From Desulfatitalea tepidiphila (GTDB lineage: Bacteria; Desulfobacterota; Desulfobacteria; Desulfobacterales; Desulfosarcinaceae), in the NCBI RefSeq assembly GCF_001293685.1, contig NZ_BCAG01000003.1, forward strand, positions 2,272,501 through 2,336,500: DNA of 64,000 bases. The letters run 5' to 3'. Positions 36,573 to 45,533 of this stretch are shown here, piece after piece; the first letter of the stretch is position 1; every line of letters begins with the position of its first letter. The notes beneath the pieces were generated by a model, which worked only from the letters and a program-made list of their open reading frames with translations, searched no databases and was not told the origin of the DNA. Made by a program: the position numbers and the translations under genes.

Positions 36573-38885
36573 ATGAATGTTCAGCATGTCACCACCATCA
36601 GCACCGAATTGGGAATTTTACCTCGCCAGATCGAGGCAGTGGCCGCTCTCTTGTCCGAAGGCGCCACCGTACCGTTTATCGCCCGTTACCGTAAAGAGGC
36701 GACCGGCAGCCTGGACGAAGTCCAGATCACCTCGGTGCGGGACCGACTGGGCCAGTTGGCCGAATTGGACGGGCGCAAAGAGGCCATCCTGGCCAGCCTG
36801 GAAAAACATGGCCATCTCAATGACGAACTGAAGGCCAAAGTCCTTGCCGCAGAAACCATGAGCGTGCTGGAGGACATCTATTTGCCCTACCGTCCCAAGC
36901 GGCGCACCAAAGCGACCATCGCCAGGGAAAAAGGCCTCGAGCCGTTGGCCTTGCAGCTCATGGCCCAGGAAGGGGCCGATCCCGTTCAGATGGCGCAGAC
37001 CTTTGTGGACGCGGAAAAGGGGGTCGTCACCATCGACGAGGCACTGGAAGGGGCCCGCCATATTCTGGCCGAAATGATCAACGAAGATGAAACCGCCCGA
37101 TCGCTGCTGCGGGCACTCTTTGCCGAACGCGCCGTGATCCATAGCTCAGTGGTCGCGGGCAAGGAGGTCGAGGGGGCCAAGTTCAAGGATTATTTTGACT
37201 GGCACGAAACCGCTGCCACCGCGCCCTCTCATCGAATCCTGGCCATGCGACGCGGCGAGCGCGAGGAGGTACTCTCGCTGAGCATACTGCCCGAAGAAAC
37301 CGAGGCGTTGCTCATTCTGGAAAAGCTCTTCGTCAAGGGCGAGGGCGCGGACAGCCAACAGGTCACAGCCGCCGTCCAGGACAGCTACAAGCGGTTGCTG
37401 TCGCGATCCTTGGAGACCGAATTGCGGCTCCACCTCAAGGAACGTGCCGATGCCGAAGCGATCCGGGTATTCGCCGACAACCTGCGCGAACTGTTGCTGG
37501 CGCCGCCGTTGGGGGCCAAGCGCGTGATGGGCATCGATCCGGGTTACCGCACGGGCTGCAAGGTGGTTTGCCTGGACCGCCAGGGCAAACTGCTGCACCA
37601 CACGACCATCTTTCCCCATACTGGGCAGGGTCAGGCGCAACAGGCCGCCGACACTGTTCAAAAATTATGCGCCCAGTTCGATATCGAAGCCGTGGCCATC
37701 GGTAACGGCACGGCCGGAAGGGAGACCGAAACCTTCGTTCGCGGCCTGGGACTAGCGTCCAAGGTGATCGTCCTCATGGTGAACGAAAGCGGTGCTTCGG
37801 TCTATTCGGCCTCCGAGGTGGCCCGCGATGAATTTCCCGATCAGGATGTGACCGTGCGCGGTTCGGTTTCCATTGCCCGGCGCCTGATGGACCCCTTGGC
37901 CGAACTGGTCAAAATCGATCCCAAGGCGATCGGCGTGGGTCAGTATCAGCACGATGTGGATCAAAACGACCTGAAACGCACCCTGGACGATGTGGTGGTG
38001 AGCTGCGTCAATGCGGTGGGCGTGGATCTCAACCGCGCCAGCAACCAACTGCTGACCTATGTTTCCGGCCTGGGCCCCCAATTGGCCCGTAACATCGTCA
38101 AACAGCGCGACACAACAGGCCCATTCCGCAGCCGCGAAGCGCTCAAGGAGGTGCCTCGCCTGGGTCCCAAAGCCTTCGAACAAGCCGCCGGCTTTTTGCG
38201 AATTTCCAATGGCGAGCACCCATTGGATGCCAGCGCCGTACATCCGGAAAGCTACACCATCGTGGATGCCATGGCCGCGGACCTGGGCTGCACGGTGCAA
38301 GATTTGATGCAGGATGCTCAGCTGCGAAACCGCATCGACATTCAACGTTACGTCAACGACAAGGTGGGACTGCCGACCTTGACCGATATCATGGAAGAAC
38401 TGGCCAAACCCGGCCGCGATCCGCGCCAAAATTTCGAGGCATTCGCCTTTGCCGGCCATGTCACTGAAATGAAAGACTTGCAGGTCGGCATGCAGCTGCC
38501 GGGCATCGTGACCAACGTGACCCGGTTCGGCGCCTTTGTCGACATCGGCGTACATCAGGACGGTTTGGTGCATGTCAGTGAGCTGGCCGACCGTTTCGTC
38601 AAGGATCCGACCGAGGTGGTCAAGGTGCAGCAGAAGGTGACAGTGACCGTTCTTGAGGTCGATCTGGAACGCAAGCGCATCGGCCTTTCCATGCGCACCG
38701 GTCGCAAGCCCGAGGCGACGGCCAGGCCGACCGCAAAAGCGGATAGGACCAGACCGAAAGCCAACGCCAAATCCAAACCGGCCGCCAGGCATACGGGACA
38801 AAAGCCCAGGCCCGAGGTCAAACAACCGTTCCACAACCCCTTGGCCGAAGCATTGGCGGATCTCACCCACCGGAAACGCGAATGA
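36573..38885 (+). CDS. tex: Tex family transcription accessory/RNA-binding protein
   Basis: Nucleic-acid-binding protein related to Spt6, linked to transcription and RNA metabolism. The 770 aa contain the N-terminal Tex helical region ([19 protein letters not shown]), the YqgF-like fold ([14 protein letters not shown]), helix-hairpin-helix motifs ([31 protein letters not shown]) and a C-terminal S1 domain ([20 protein letters not shown]), followed by a basic tail. The ATG at 36573 has GGAG eight bases upstream; an ATG six codons earlier is less likely. Confidence 0.94.
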   Translation: MNVQHVTTISTELGILPRQIEAVAALLSEGATVPFIARYRKEATGSLDEVQITSVRDRLGQLAELDGRKEAILASLEKHGHLNDELKAKVLAAETMSVLEDIYLPYRPKRRTKATIAREKGLEPLALQLMAQEGADPVQMAQTFVDAEKGVVTIDEALEGARHILAEMINEDETARSLLRALFAERAVIHSSVVAGKEVEGAKFKDYFDWHETAATAPSHRILAMRRGEREEVLSLSILPEETEALLILEKLFVKGEGADSQQVTAAVQDSYKRLLSRSLETELRLHLKERADAEAIRVFADNLRELLLAPPLGAKRVMGIDPGYRTGCKVVCLDRQGKLLHHTTIFPHTGQGQAQQAADTVQKLCAQFDIEAVAIGNGTAGRETETFVRGLGLASKVIVLMVNESGASVYSASEVARDEFPDQDVTVRGSVSIARRLMDPLAELVKIDPKAIGVGQYQHDVDQNDLKRTLDDVVVSCVNAVGVDLNRASNQLLTYVSGLGPQLARNIVKQRDTTGPFRSREALKEVPRLGPKAFEQAAGFLRISNGEHPLDASAVHPESYTIVDAMAADLGCTVQDLMQDAQLRNRIDIQRYVNDKVGLPTLTDIMEELAKPGRDPRQNFEAFAFAGHVTEMKDLQVGMQLPGIVTNVTRFGAFVDIGVHQDGLVHVSELADRFVKDPTEVVKVQQKVTVTVLEVDLERKRIGLSMRTGRKPEATARPTAKADRTRPKANAKSKPAARHTGQKPRPEVKQPFHNPLAEALADLTHRKRE

Positions 38886-38931
38886 ACCGGGCTTCGCAAA
38901 CCAACGCCAAGTCAATTCGAGGAGTCGATGG

Positions 38932-39372
38932 ATGCGCGCCTTGATTCAACGAGTCACCAGGTGTTCGGTCACCGTGGAGAACCGGGTCATCGGTGAAACT
39001 GGAGCCGGCCTACTGGTGCTGTTGGGCGTCGCCTATGACGATACCGAGAAGGATGCCGTTTACCTGGCAGAAAAAATTGTCCACTTGAGGATTTTCGAGG
39101 ATGAATCCGGCAGGATGAATCGTTCCCTGGGGGAAAGCGGCGGTGCCATGATGGTCGTTTCCCAGTTCACCCTACTGGGGGATTGCCGCAAAGGCCGACG
39201 CCCCTCTTTCGTGGCCGCTGCGCCGCCGGAAAAGGCCGAACAGCTTTATGAATACTTCATCGAACAGGTCCGTGGCAAAGGTATCCACACGGCTACAGGC
39301 CGATTCAGGGCGATGATGCAAGTGGCGCTGGTCAACGATGGGCCGGTGACCCTCGTGGTGGAAAGCCGATAG
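38932..39372 (+). CDS. dtd: D-aminoacyl-tRNA deacylase
   Basis: Removes D-amino acids mischarged onto tRNA. The 146 aa match the family length and carry its motifs: [15 protein letters not shown] at the start, [19 protein letters not shown], and the C-terminal [22 protein letters not shown] precedes the ATG; the open frame extends well upstream but is out of frame with tex and not coding. Probably cotranscribed with tex (46 bp apart). Confidence 0.94.
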   Translation: MRALIQRVTRCSVTVENRVIGETGAGLLVLLGVAYDDTEKDAVYLAEKIVHLRIFEDESGRMNRSLGESGGAMMVVSQFTLLGDCRKGRRPSFVAAAPPEKAEQLYEYFIEQVRGKGIHTATGRFRAMMQVALVNDGPVTLVVESR

Positions 39373-39419
39373 CGCACCGTTCCTTCGAGGCGTCCAGGTC
39401 CGCCATGGGGCACAACCGC

Positions 39420-40793
39420 CTATAGCTCGTACTTTTTCAACTTTCGATAGAGCGTTGCCTCGCCGATTTTCAACATCGAAGCGGCGCGTTTGCGATTTCC
39501 ATCTGCTTTTTCCAGAGCCCGACGAATGGCGACCAACTCGTAGGCTTCCAGCGAATCTCCGTCCACCAAAACAGGTTCGGCAGAAGAGGGTTCGACACGA
39601 CTCGTTTTGAGGAAAAAGCTCTCGGGCAGGTCACGCGGGGTAATTGCGTCGCCATGCCCTATGGCCACTGCCCGCCTGATCACATTTTCCAGTTCACGCA
39701 CATTGCCCGGCCAGTCATAGGCCATGAGACAAGCCAGCGCGTCGGCATCAATCGTTTTGGCCTGGCCGGCAGATGTTCGAAACCGGTCGCAGAAGTGATT
39801 GGCCACCAGGGGAATGTCATCCCGTCGGTCGCGTAACGGCGGGACGGTCAGAACGATCACATTCAATCGATAAAACAGATCCTGACGAAACCGTCCCTGG
39901 GCGACCTCCTCTTCCAGATCGCGATTGGTCGCGGCCAGGAATCGTACGTCAACCGAGGCGTTTTGGTTTCCACCCACCGGACGCACCTCTTTCTCCTGGA
40001 TCGTCCGTAACAGCTTGGCCTGCATGGACAGCGGCAGTTCGCCCACTTCGTCGAGAAACAAGGTTCCATTATGTGCAGTTCTGATGAGGCCGGGCGTTGA
40101 TTCATAGGCGCCGGTAAAGGCCCCCTTGGTATGACCAAAAAGTTCACTTCCCATTACCGACTCATTGATACCGGCGCAATCGACCGGTACGAAGGGCTGC
40201 GTTTTGCGAGGGCTGTGGTAATGAATGGCCCGCGCCACCAGCTCTTTGCCGGTACCGGTCTCCCCCTGCACCAAAACCGAGGCATCCGATAGGGCGATCT
40301 GCAATATCATCTGCTTCAGCTTGATCATGACGCCGGCATTGCCGACCAGCTGATCGAAACCGAACTGGAATTGGAATTGCGCCCTGAGCCGTCGGTTCTC
40401 CTGCTCCAGTTGCCACATGTGATGCAGTTGATCCAATCGGGCAAGGAGCGTTTCGTTCTCGAACGGCTTTTCTATAAAATCGACGGCCCCCATCTGGATG
40501 GCCTCGACGGCTTCCCGCACGCCGCCGCAACCTGTCAAGATGACGACCTTGATTGTCGGCCACTTTTCACGAATATGGCCCAGCAGCGTCATCCCGTTCA
40601 TTTCGGGCATCATCAGATCCACGAGGGCGACATCGATGGCCGTGCACCGCAAAATCTCCATGGCGGCCGTTCCGTCCTGAGCCGTGTGCAGATCATACGG
40701 GAGCGTGCGAAACAGCCGCCTCAACGCAGATAGAATCGTGGCTTCATCGTCCACCAGCAGCAGTGCAAATTTTCGATTTTCCTTTGATTCCAT
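39420..40793 (-). CDS. Sigma54-dependent response regulator
   Basis: NtrC-type two-component regulator of 457 aa: receiver domain (about 8-125) with phosphoacceptor Asp59 (ALVDLMMP) and the acidic DD pair, AAA+ domain with Walker A GETGTGKE (177-184) and sigma54 loop GAFTGA (224-229), and a C-terminal Fis-type helix-turn-helix (KRAASMLKIGEATLYRKLKK). No histidine kinase gene is adjacent, so its partner is elsewhere. The start is uncertain: the ATG chosen begins the receiver but its AGGGGG is 13 bases upstream; two earlier ATGs exist. Confidence 0.9.
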   Translation of the reverse strand: MESKENRKFALLLVDDEATILSALRRLFRTLPYDLHTAQDGTAAMEILRCTAIDVALVDLMMPEMNGMTLLGHIREKWPTIKVVILTGCGGVREAVEAIQMGAVDFIEKPFENETLLARLDQLHHMWQLEQENRRLRAQFQFQFGFDQLVGNAGVMIKLKQMILQIALSDASVLVQGETGTGKELVARAIHYHSPRKTQPFVPVDCAGINESVMGSELFGHTKGAFTGAYESTPGLIRTAHNGTLFLDEVGELPLSMQAKLLRTIQEKEVRPVGGNQNASVDVRFLAATNRDLEEEVAQGRFRQDLFYRLNVIVLTVPPLRDRRDDIPLVANHFCDRFRTSAGQAKTIDADALACLMAYDWPGNVRELENVIRRAVAIGHGDAITPRDLPESFFLKTSRVEPSSAEPVLVDGDSLEAYELVAIRRALEKADGNRKRAASMLKIGEATLYRKLKKYEL

Positions 40794-40976
40794 GAAGCCG
40801 CAATCCCCCTGGCGCATCCCTTGCCGCCTGCACATCAGCTGGAACGGCAGACTGCACGCCGCGTTCCCTCAACCATGGGTAAATATCGGTCCATTCCAGA
40901 GAAGCTTGAAAATTATCTATCCTCATGGCACAAACATGATTATCCGCCATGCTGTAAATAGGAGTATCACCAGCGA

Positions 40977-42212
40977 ATGATCCCATGTCCCTTGATCCGC
41001 CGCACTATCGTGTTTTCGATAGGCCTTTTGTTCATATTTAACAGTTTACCCGACGGGCGGGCAACGGCCGGCCTGACATCGGTCAGTCCTGCCCTGGCCG
41101 ATCAGCTTTCCCCGCTTTTAGGGCCAAACGATGCCGTGGCCGTCATCGACCCGGAAGGAGGGCAGCTCGTTTCCATCCATGCCGATCGATTGCTGGTGCC
41201 GGCCTCCATATTGAAAACCCTGACGGCTCTGGCCGCGCTCCACTATCTGGGAAAAGATTATCGGTTTTCCACCGATTTTTACATCACCCCAGACAACTAC
41301 CTGATCATCAAGGGGTATGGCGACCCCTTGATGGTGTCCGAACGGATCGGGGATATCGCCGGCCACCTCGCCACCCGGATCACGAGGATCGCGGGTTTGA
41401 TTCTGGATGACAGCTACTTTTCCTATCCCATTGTCATCCCTGGGCGAAACAACACCTTGCAACCCTATGACGCGCCCAACGGGGCCCTGTGCGTGAACTT
41501 CAACACCGTCAATTTCAGGCAAAACAGTGGGCACTGGGAGAGTGCCGAGCCGCAAACGCCCCTGCTTCCGTTCGCCATAACAAAAATCCGGGCATCCGGG
41601 CAGAAAGAGGGGCGCATCACACTGGCCGCAGACCGAAGGGAAATCTTGCAGTACAGCGGAGAGATGTTCTTATTTTTCCTCGGCAAAACGGGTATCGACA
41701 TACCCGAGGAGATCGTATGGGATGCCATTCCAAGCGGGGAGAAAACGCTGCTATGGCGTTACACCGCACCCAATTCACTGCAGGACGTGGTTGCGGCTCT
41801 GCTCGAGTTTTCCAATAACTTCATTGCCAACCAACTGATGCTCGCCATGGGGGCCGCCCGATTTGGGCCGCCGGGAACCATGGATAAGGGCCTGCAGGCC
41901 CTGCGGTCCTATTACACAACGGTGTTGGGCGCCCAGACAGGACACATCGCCGAGGCGTCGGGCCTGTCACGCGACAATCGGATCTCGGCGAATACCATGC
42001 TTCATATTCTGCAACACTTTCAACCCTATCATGGGCTGATGCGGCGGGAGGGTCGTCAATGGTACAAAACCGGAACGCTCAACGGGGTAAGCACCCGGGC
42101 CGGCTATTTGAGCAGTGCCGATGGCGGGCATTATCGATTCGTCGTGATGATCAACACACCCGGAAAAAGGAGCGATCGCGTCTTGCGGTTATTGGAACGC
42201 GCCTTAAAATAG
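40977..42212 (+). CDS. dacB: D-alanyl-D-alanine carboxypeptidase/endopeptidase (PBP4 family, S13)
   Basis: Periplasmic serine peptidase trimming or opening peptidoglycan crosslinks. The 411 aa have a signal peptide (about 10-32) and the three penicillin-binding motifs: SILK at 77-80, SNN in EFSNNFIANQL, and KTG in WYKTGTLNGVS. It is shorter than typical PBP4 and may have a reduced insert domain. Transcribed divergently from the response regulator and convergently with folE2, whose stop is 1 bp away. Confidence 0.9.
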   Translation: MIPCPLIRRTIVFSIGLLFIFNSLPDGRATAGLTSVSPALADQLSPLLGPNDAVAVIDPEGGQLVSIHADRLLVPASILKTLTALAALHYLGKDYRFSTDFYITPDNYLIIKGYGDPLMVSERIGDIAGHLATRITRIAGLILDDSYFSYPIVIPGRNNTLQPYDAPNGALCVNFNTVNFRQNSGHWESAEPQTPLLPFAITKIRASGQKEGRITLAADRREILQYSGEMFLFFLGKTGIDIPEEIVWDAIPSGEKTLLWRYTAPNSLQDVVAALLEFSNNFIANQLMLAMGAARFGPPGTMDKGLQALRSYYTTVLGAQTGHIAEASGLSRDNRISANTMLHILQHFQPYHGLMRREGRQWYKTGTLNGVSTRAGYLSSADGGHYRFVVMINTPGKRSDRVLRLLERALK

Positions 42213-42213
42213 A

Positions 42214-43002
42214 TCAATGCCTCGCAGGCGGCTGACCGCTTACGATGTGGGCGTAGGCACTGTGGTTGTGGATCGATTCGAAATTTTCGGCGCTCACCGA
42301 GAACCAGGTGATGTTGTCGTCTTCGAGAAGTCGCGCCGCGATATCCCTCACGATATCTTCGACAAACTTGGGATTGCCGTAACTCTTCTCGGTCACTTCC
42401 TTTTCGTCGACCCGCTTGAGTACCGAATAGACGTCGCAGGACGCGCAGGATTCGACCAGTTCGATCATGTCTTCCAGCCAGATGAACCGTTTGAAGCGGG
42501 TTTGCAGCTTCACCTGCCCCCGTTGATTATGGGCGCCTTCATCACTGATCGCTTTGGAGCAGGGGCAGACCGAAGTGACCGGAACGTTCACTTCGGTCAT
42601 CAAATCGACCCGGTCCCTGGAATCGCTGGACCCGGTGATGCGGCAGGTGTAGTCCATGAGCCCCGGTGCGCCGCTGATGGGCGCCTTTTTCTCGATGAAA
42701 TAGGGAAACGTGATCTCGATATGGGCCGATGCGGCATTGAGATGCTTTTTCATCTGGTCGAGCAACTCGGCGAACCGCTTGAGGGAGATTTCGGCTTTGA
42801 GCAGGTGGAGCATCTCCACGAACCGGCTCATGTGGGTGCCTTTGTAGTTGTGCGGCAAGTCCACATACATATTGATCGTCGCGACAGTGGCCTGCCGCCC
42901 CTCCCGCCGATCGAGCACCGTGATGGGATAGCGCAAATTTTTAATGCCGACTTCATCGATGGGGATATTGCGGGTATCGGGCTGGCTTTGTACGTCTTGC
43001 AT
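42214..43002 (-). CDS. folE2: GTP cyclohydrolase I type IB
   Basis: Zinc-independent GTP cyclohydrolase making dihydroneopterin triphosphate for folate. The 262 aa contain the family signature VTSVCPCSKAISDEGAHNQR (Cys146-Cys148, His158) and the C-terminal WFSVSAENFESIHNHSAYAH. The start has GGAG upstream. This prokaryote-specific FolE2 often replaces FolE in anaerobes or under zinc limitation. Confidence 0.93.
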   Translation of the reverse strand: MQDVQSQPDTRNIPIDEVGIKNLRYPITVLDRREGRQATVATINMYVDLPHNYKGTHMSRFVEMLHLLKAEISLKRFAELLDQMKKHLNAASAHIEITFPYFIEKKAPISGAPGLMDYTCRITGSSDSRDRVDLMTEVNVPVTSVCPCSKAISDEGAHNQRGQVKLQTRFKRFIWLEDMIELVESCASCDVYSVLKRVDEKEVTEKSYGNPKFVEDIVRDIAARLLEDDNITWFSVSAENFESIHNHSAYAHIVSGQPPARH

Positions 43003-43168
43003 GTCGTATCTCCTCCAGGCGCCGTGTCAACCAGGCAGAAGTTCCGGTGACCCTGGAGAAGCCAGAAGTGATATACGGGTTTATCCAGAGTTTAGATCAA
43101 TAGCACATGCCAGGCGATTGCAGTCGACGGTTGCGTCGGCCCGGCTTGGGCCGGACGCCCGACATGCA

Positions 43169-43899
43169 TCACCTGAGCAGATACTCTGGCCTGATATGTC
43201 GCATCGCTCTGAAAATGTTTCCCTTTATCTTATCGTTGGAACAATAGAGTCTTTCGAGCACGGATTTCACGGCAGCTCTTCTGGAGCGCCCCGCACTCGG
43301 GCATGGATTTTCGACAATCGGCCACTCCATCTTCCGCGAAAAACGCTTCAAATCGGCCTCCTCGGTGTAAGCCAAGGGGCGGATCACTGTCAAGCGTCCT
43401 TGAAAAAAAGATTGACTGGGCCGCATGGTGCTCATCTCGCCAGCATACAACATATTCAAAAAAAAGTCTCGATGATATCGTCTTTGTTGTGACCCAGCGC
43501 CACCTTGTTGCAGCCCAAGGCCTCCGCCGTTTCGAAAAGCCGCTGCCGTCTTCTGCGGGCACAGAGGAAACAGGGATTTTCCCGGTTCACATCGCTGTGG
43601 GCCACCCGGCCGAAATCGGTGAACTCGATCCGAACCGGCCAACCCATCTGGCGGCCGTAACGTTCGATTCGCACGGCGCCGTCTCCACCGAATCCCAGAT
43701 CGACATGAATCGGAAAAAGACTGTAATTGACAGGTACGCGGGGTTGCCGCTCCGTGAGAAGCCAGAGAAGCGCCCAGCTATCCTTGCCACCGGAAAGACC
43801 CACCGCGATTCGATCGTCGTCCGCGATCATGTCGTAGGCATGCAAGGCCTTTCCCATGGATCTGTTGAGGATCTTGAATATGTTGCTGGATTTAGGCAA
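43169..43899 (-). pseudogene. ttcA: TtcA-like tRNA thiolation ATPase split by a frameshift
   Basis: PP-loop ATPase of the TtcA/TtuA group, which adds sulfur to tRNA. The first frame (43456-43899) encodes the N-terminal half with the PP-loop SGGKDS and a CxxC (PCFLC), ending ...DDIIETFF then stop. The second frame (from about 43455 down to 43169) continues exactly with LNMLYAGEMSTMRPSQ and the C-terminal half (VIRPLAYTEEADLKRF, ENPCPSAG). The break is at a run of eight T on the minus strand; nine would restore the frame. This may be a true mutation, a sequencing error in the homopolymer, or slippage. The start is probably TTG and has no clear ribosome-binding site. Lies directly after rpoZ. 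Confidence 0.82.
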
Positions 43900-43916
43900 G
43901 TGCGATCAATTGATGG

Positions 43917-44123
43917 CTATTCCAACTCCAGTTGTTTCTTCTTTTCCATCACCTTACCCGCTGCAAGCTCACGCAACGCCACCACGATATCCTCATTCTT
44001 GGGTGAACTGACGAGATATTCGGAACCTTCCCGAATCTGGCGCACCCGCGAGGCAGCCATGTGGACCAACTTAAAACGATTGCCTACTCTTTTTAAACAA
44101 TCCTCAATGGTGATTCTTGCCAC
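43917..44123 (-). CDS. rpoZ: RNA polymerase omega subunit
   Basis: Assembly subunit of RNA polymerase. The 68 aa show the omega core: ARITIEDCLKRVGNRFKLV, then RVRQIREG and the acidic-to-basic helix KNEDIVVALRELAAGKV. Start GTG preceded by GGAGGT. Located 33 bp after greA. Confidence 0.93.
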   Translation of the reverse strand: MARITIEDCLKRVGNRFKLVHMAASRVRQIREGSEYLVSSPKNEDIVVALRELAAGKVMEKKKQLELE

Positions 44124-44156
44124 AACCGACCTCCAATATGAAAAACGTCATGCGTT

Positions 44157-44624
44157 TTATAAGATTTCCACCAACTCGTAAACTCTTTTTCCGCCAGGCG
44201 CCTGGAGCACGATTTCATCCCCCGGCTTTTTGCCGATGATGGCCTGGCCTAACGGTGAAGCGACCGAAATGCGCCCTTCGCGAATGTCCGACTCATCCGG
44301 CCCCACCAATTGATACTCCACATCTTCCCCGGTTTCCACGTTGGACAGCAGGACCCGACTGGCAAAGACGGCACGGTCCTTGGGCAAAGCCTCTGGATTG
44401 ATGATCTGAGCGTTCCCCAGCTTGTAGTTCAGCTCGTTGACCCGTGCCTCTATAAAAGCCTGGCGCTCTTTGGCCGCCTCGAACTCGGCGTTTTCCGACA
44501 GGTCGCCGTGGGCACGTGCCTCCTCGATCGCCTTGATGACCCGGGGGCGCTCAACCGACATCAGGTGGCTTAATTCCTTTTTTAGCACCTCGTATCCTTG
44601 AGGGGTAATGGGGATTTTTTCCAA
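44157..44624 (-). CDS. greA: Transcription elongation factor GreA
   Basis: Rescues backtracked RNA polymerase by stimulating transcript cleavage. The 155-aa protein has the N-terminal coiled coil (about 10-75, with EEARAHGDLSENAEFEAAKE carrying the acidic tip) and the C-terminal FKBP-like domain (GDEIVLQAPGGKRVYELVEI). The start is a TTG with AAAGGAG upstream and gives the family length; an upstream ATG would add 14 atypical residues. An inverted repeat sits in its leader. Confidence 0.95.
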   Translation of the reverse strand: MEKIPITPQGYEVLKKELSHLMSVERPRVIKAIEEARAHGDLSENAEFEAAKERQAFIEARVNELNYKLGNAQIINPEALPKDRAVFASRVLLSNVETGEDVEYQLVGPDESDIREGRISVASPLGQAIIGKKPGDEIVLQAPGGKRVYELVEIL

Positions 44625-44693
44625 CGCTGTCTCCTTTTGATTCACGAAATAGCCGCGACCCGACAAGGGTCAACGTTTTGCACCAATGAAAAC

Positions 44694-44742
44694 ATAAACC
44701 AATGAGCACCCTCAACACCGCCAACAGGGGCCATTGGTTTAT
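44694..44742 (-). promoter_or_regulatory. Inverted repeat in the greA leader / tsaB trailer
   Basis: Perfect 11-bp repeat ATAAACCAATG/CATTGGTTTAT with a 27-nt spacer, in the 226-bp gap between the tsaB stop and the greA TTG start, downstream of a candidate greA promoter. Could be an attenuator or an operator; no strong T tract follows. Confidence 0.5.
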
Positions 44743-44765
44743 ATCTTAATGCAATTTATTTTGTG

Positions 44766-44794
44766 CAAATAACCATTTTCTATGGATCTGTCAA
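44766..44794 (-). promoter_or_regulatory. Candidate promoter of greA-rpoZ
   Basis: Minus-strand TTGACA (44789-44794) and TATTTG (44766-44771) with a 17-bp spacer, about 140 bp upstream of the greA start and just past the tsaB stop. Confidence 0.45.
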
Positions 44795-44850
44795 TAAAAA
44801 CAGCCGCAGCCACCATCGGTGACCGGCCAATCCTATCCTAGCTCAGAATG

Positions 44851-45528
44851 TCACCTGTTTATTTCGGCATCCGACTTTCGCAGGTAGACGGGGCGAAAAC
44901 CATGAATGTCTTCTATGGTCCCTTTTGCCATTTGCATGGCGGCCAACCTGGCAAGGACGGCCGGACGGGGCACAGTGAGTTCGGTCGCCCCGGCAACGTC
45001 GGCATCGGGGCATCGTGCTTTCAGCTCTTTCGCGTACAAGAGGGCGCCGTTTCCGATAAAAAGACATCGGCCGGCCACTCGACCGGCCACATCGGCAGCC
45101 GCACCAACCCGCTCTTCACACACCCGCTGCAATCCATGATCGGTTCGATGAAACAGCGACCAGTAGACCTCTTTGCGTCGTGCGTCGATCATCGGGCAGA
45201 CCGACGGGTATCCTTCAGTCGCCTGATGGGCCAATACCTCCAGCGATGAAACGCCGATCAAGGGTTTCCCCAAGGCAAAAGCGAGGCCCTTAACGGCACT
45301 GATCCCGATGCGCAGCCCGGTGAAACTGCCCGGCCCACGCGTCACAGCCACCGCATCCAATTCCGTCGGTTCCCAGCGCAGGATCGCTATCCCCGTTCGG
45401 ATACCCTCCATCAAGACCCTGGTGTGGGTCAGCCCGGGGTTAAGTATCATTTCCAACTGGCAACGCCCATCCACCGCCAGCCCAATACCGCACACCTCGG
45501 TCGACGTATCCACGCAGAGCATTCGCAT
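44851..45528 (-). CDS. tsaB: tRNA threonylcarbamoyladenosine biosynthesis protein TsaB
   Basis: Partner of TsaD in making t6A at position 37 of ANN-decoding tRNAs. The 225 aa have the TsaB pattern: MLCVDTSTEVCGIGLA, AVTRGPGSFTGLRIGISAVKG, and PMIDARRKEVYWSLF. Lies 5 bp after lon on the same strand; no clear ribosome-binding site, so probably translated with lon. Confidence 0.93.
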   Translation of the reverse strand: MRMLCVDTSTEVCGIGLAVDGRCQLEMILNPGLTHTRVLMEGIRTGIAILRWEPTELDAVAVTRGPGSFTGLRIGISAVKGLAFALGKPLIGVSSLEVLAHQATEGYPSVCPMIDARRKEVYWSLFHRTDHGLQRVCEERVGAAADVAGRVAGRCLFIGNGALLYAKELKARCPDADVAGATELTVPRPAVLARLAAMQMAKGTIEDIHGFRPVYLRKSDAEINR

Positions 45529-45533
45529 GGCCG

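Noticed and set aside
43230-43562. Extra minus-strand frame inside the ttcA-like region
   Set aside because: Composition and arginine-rich content mark it as a shadow frame; the real protein is explained by the two frames joined at the T8 run.
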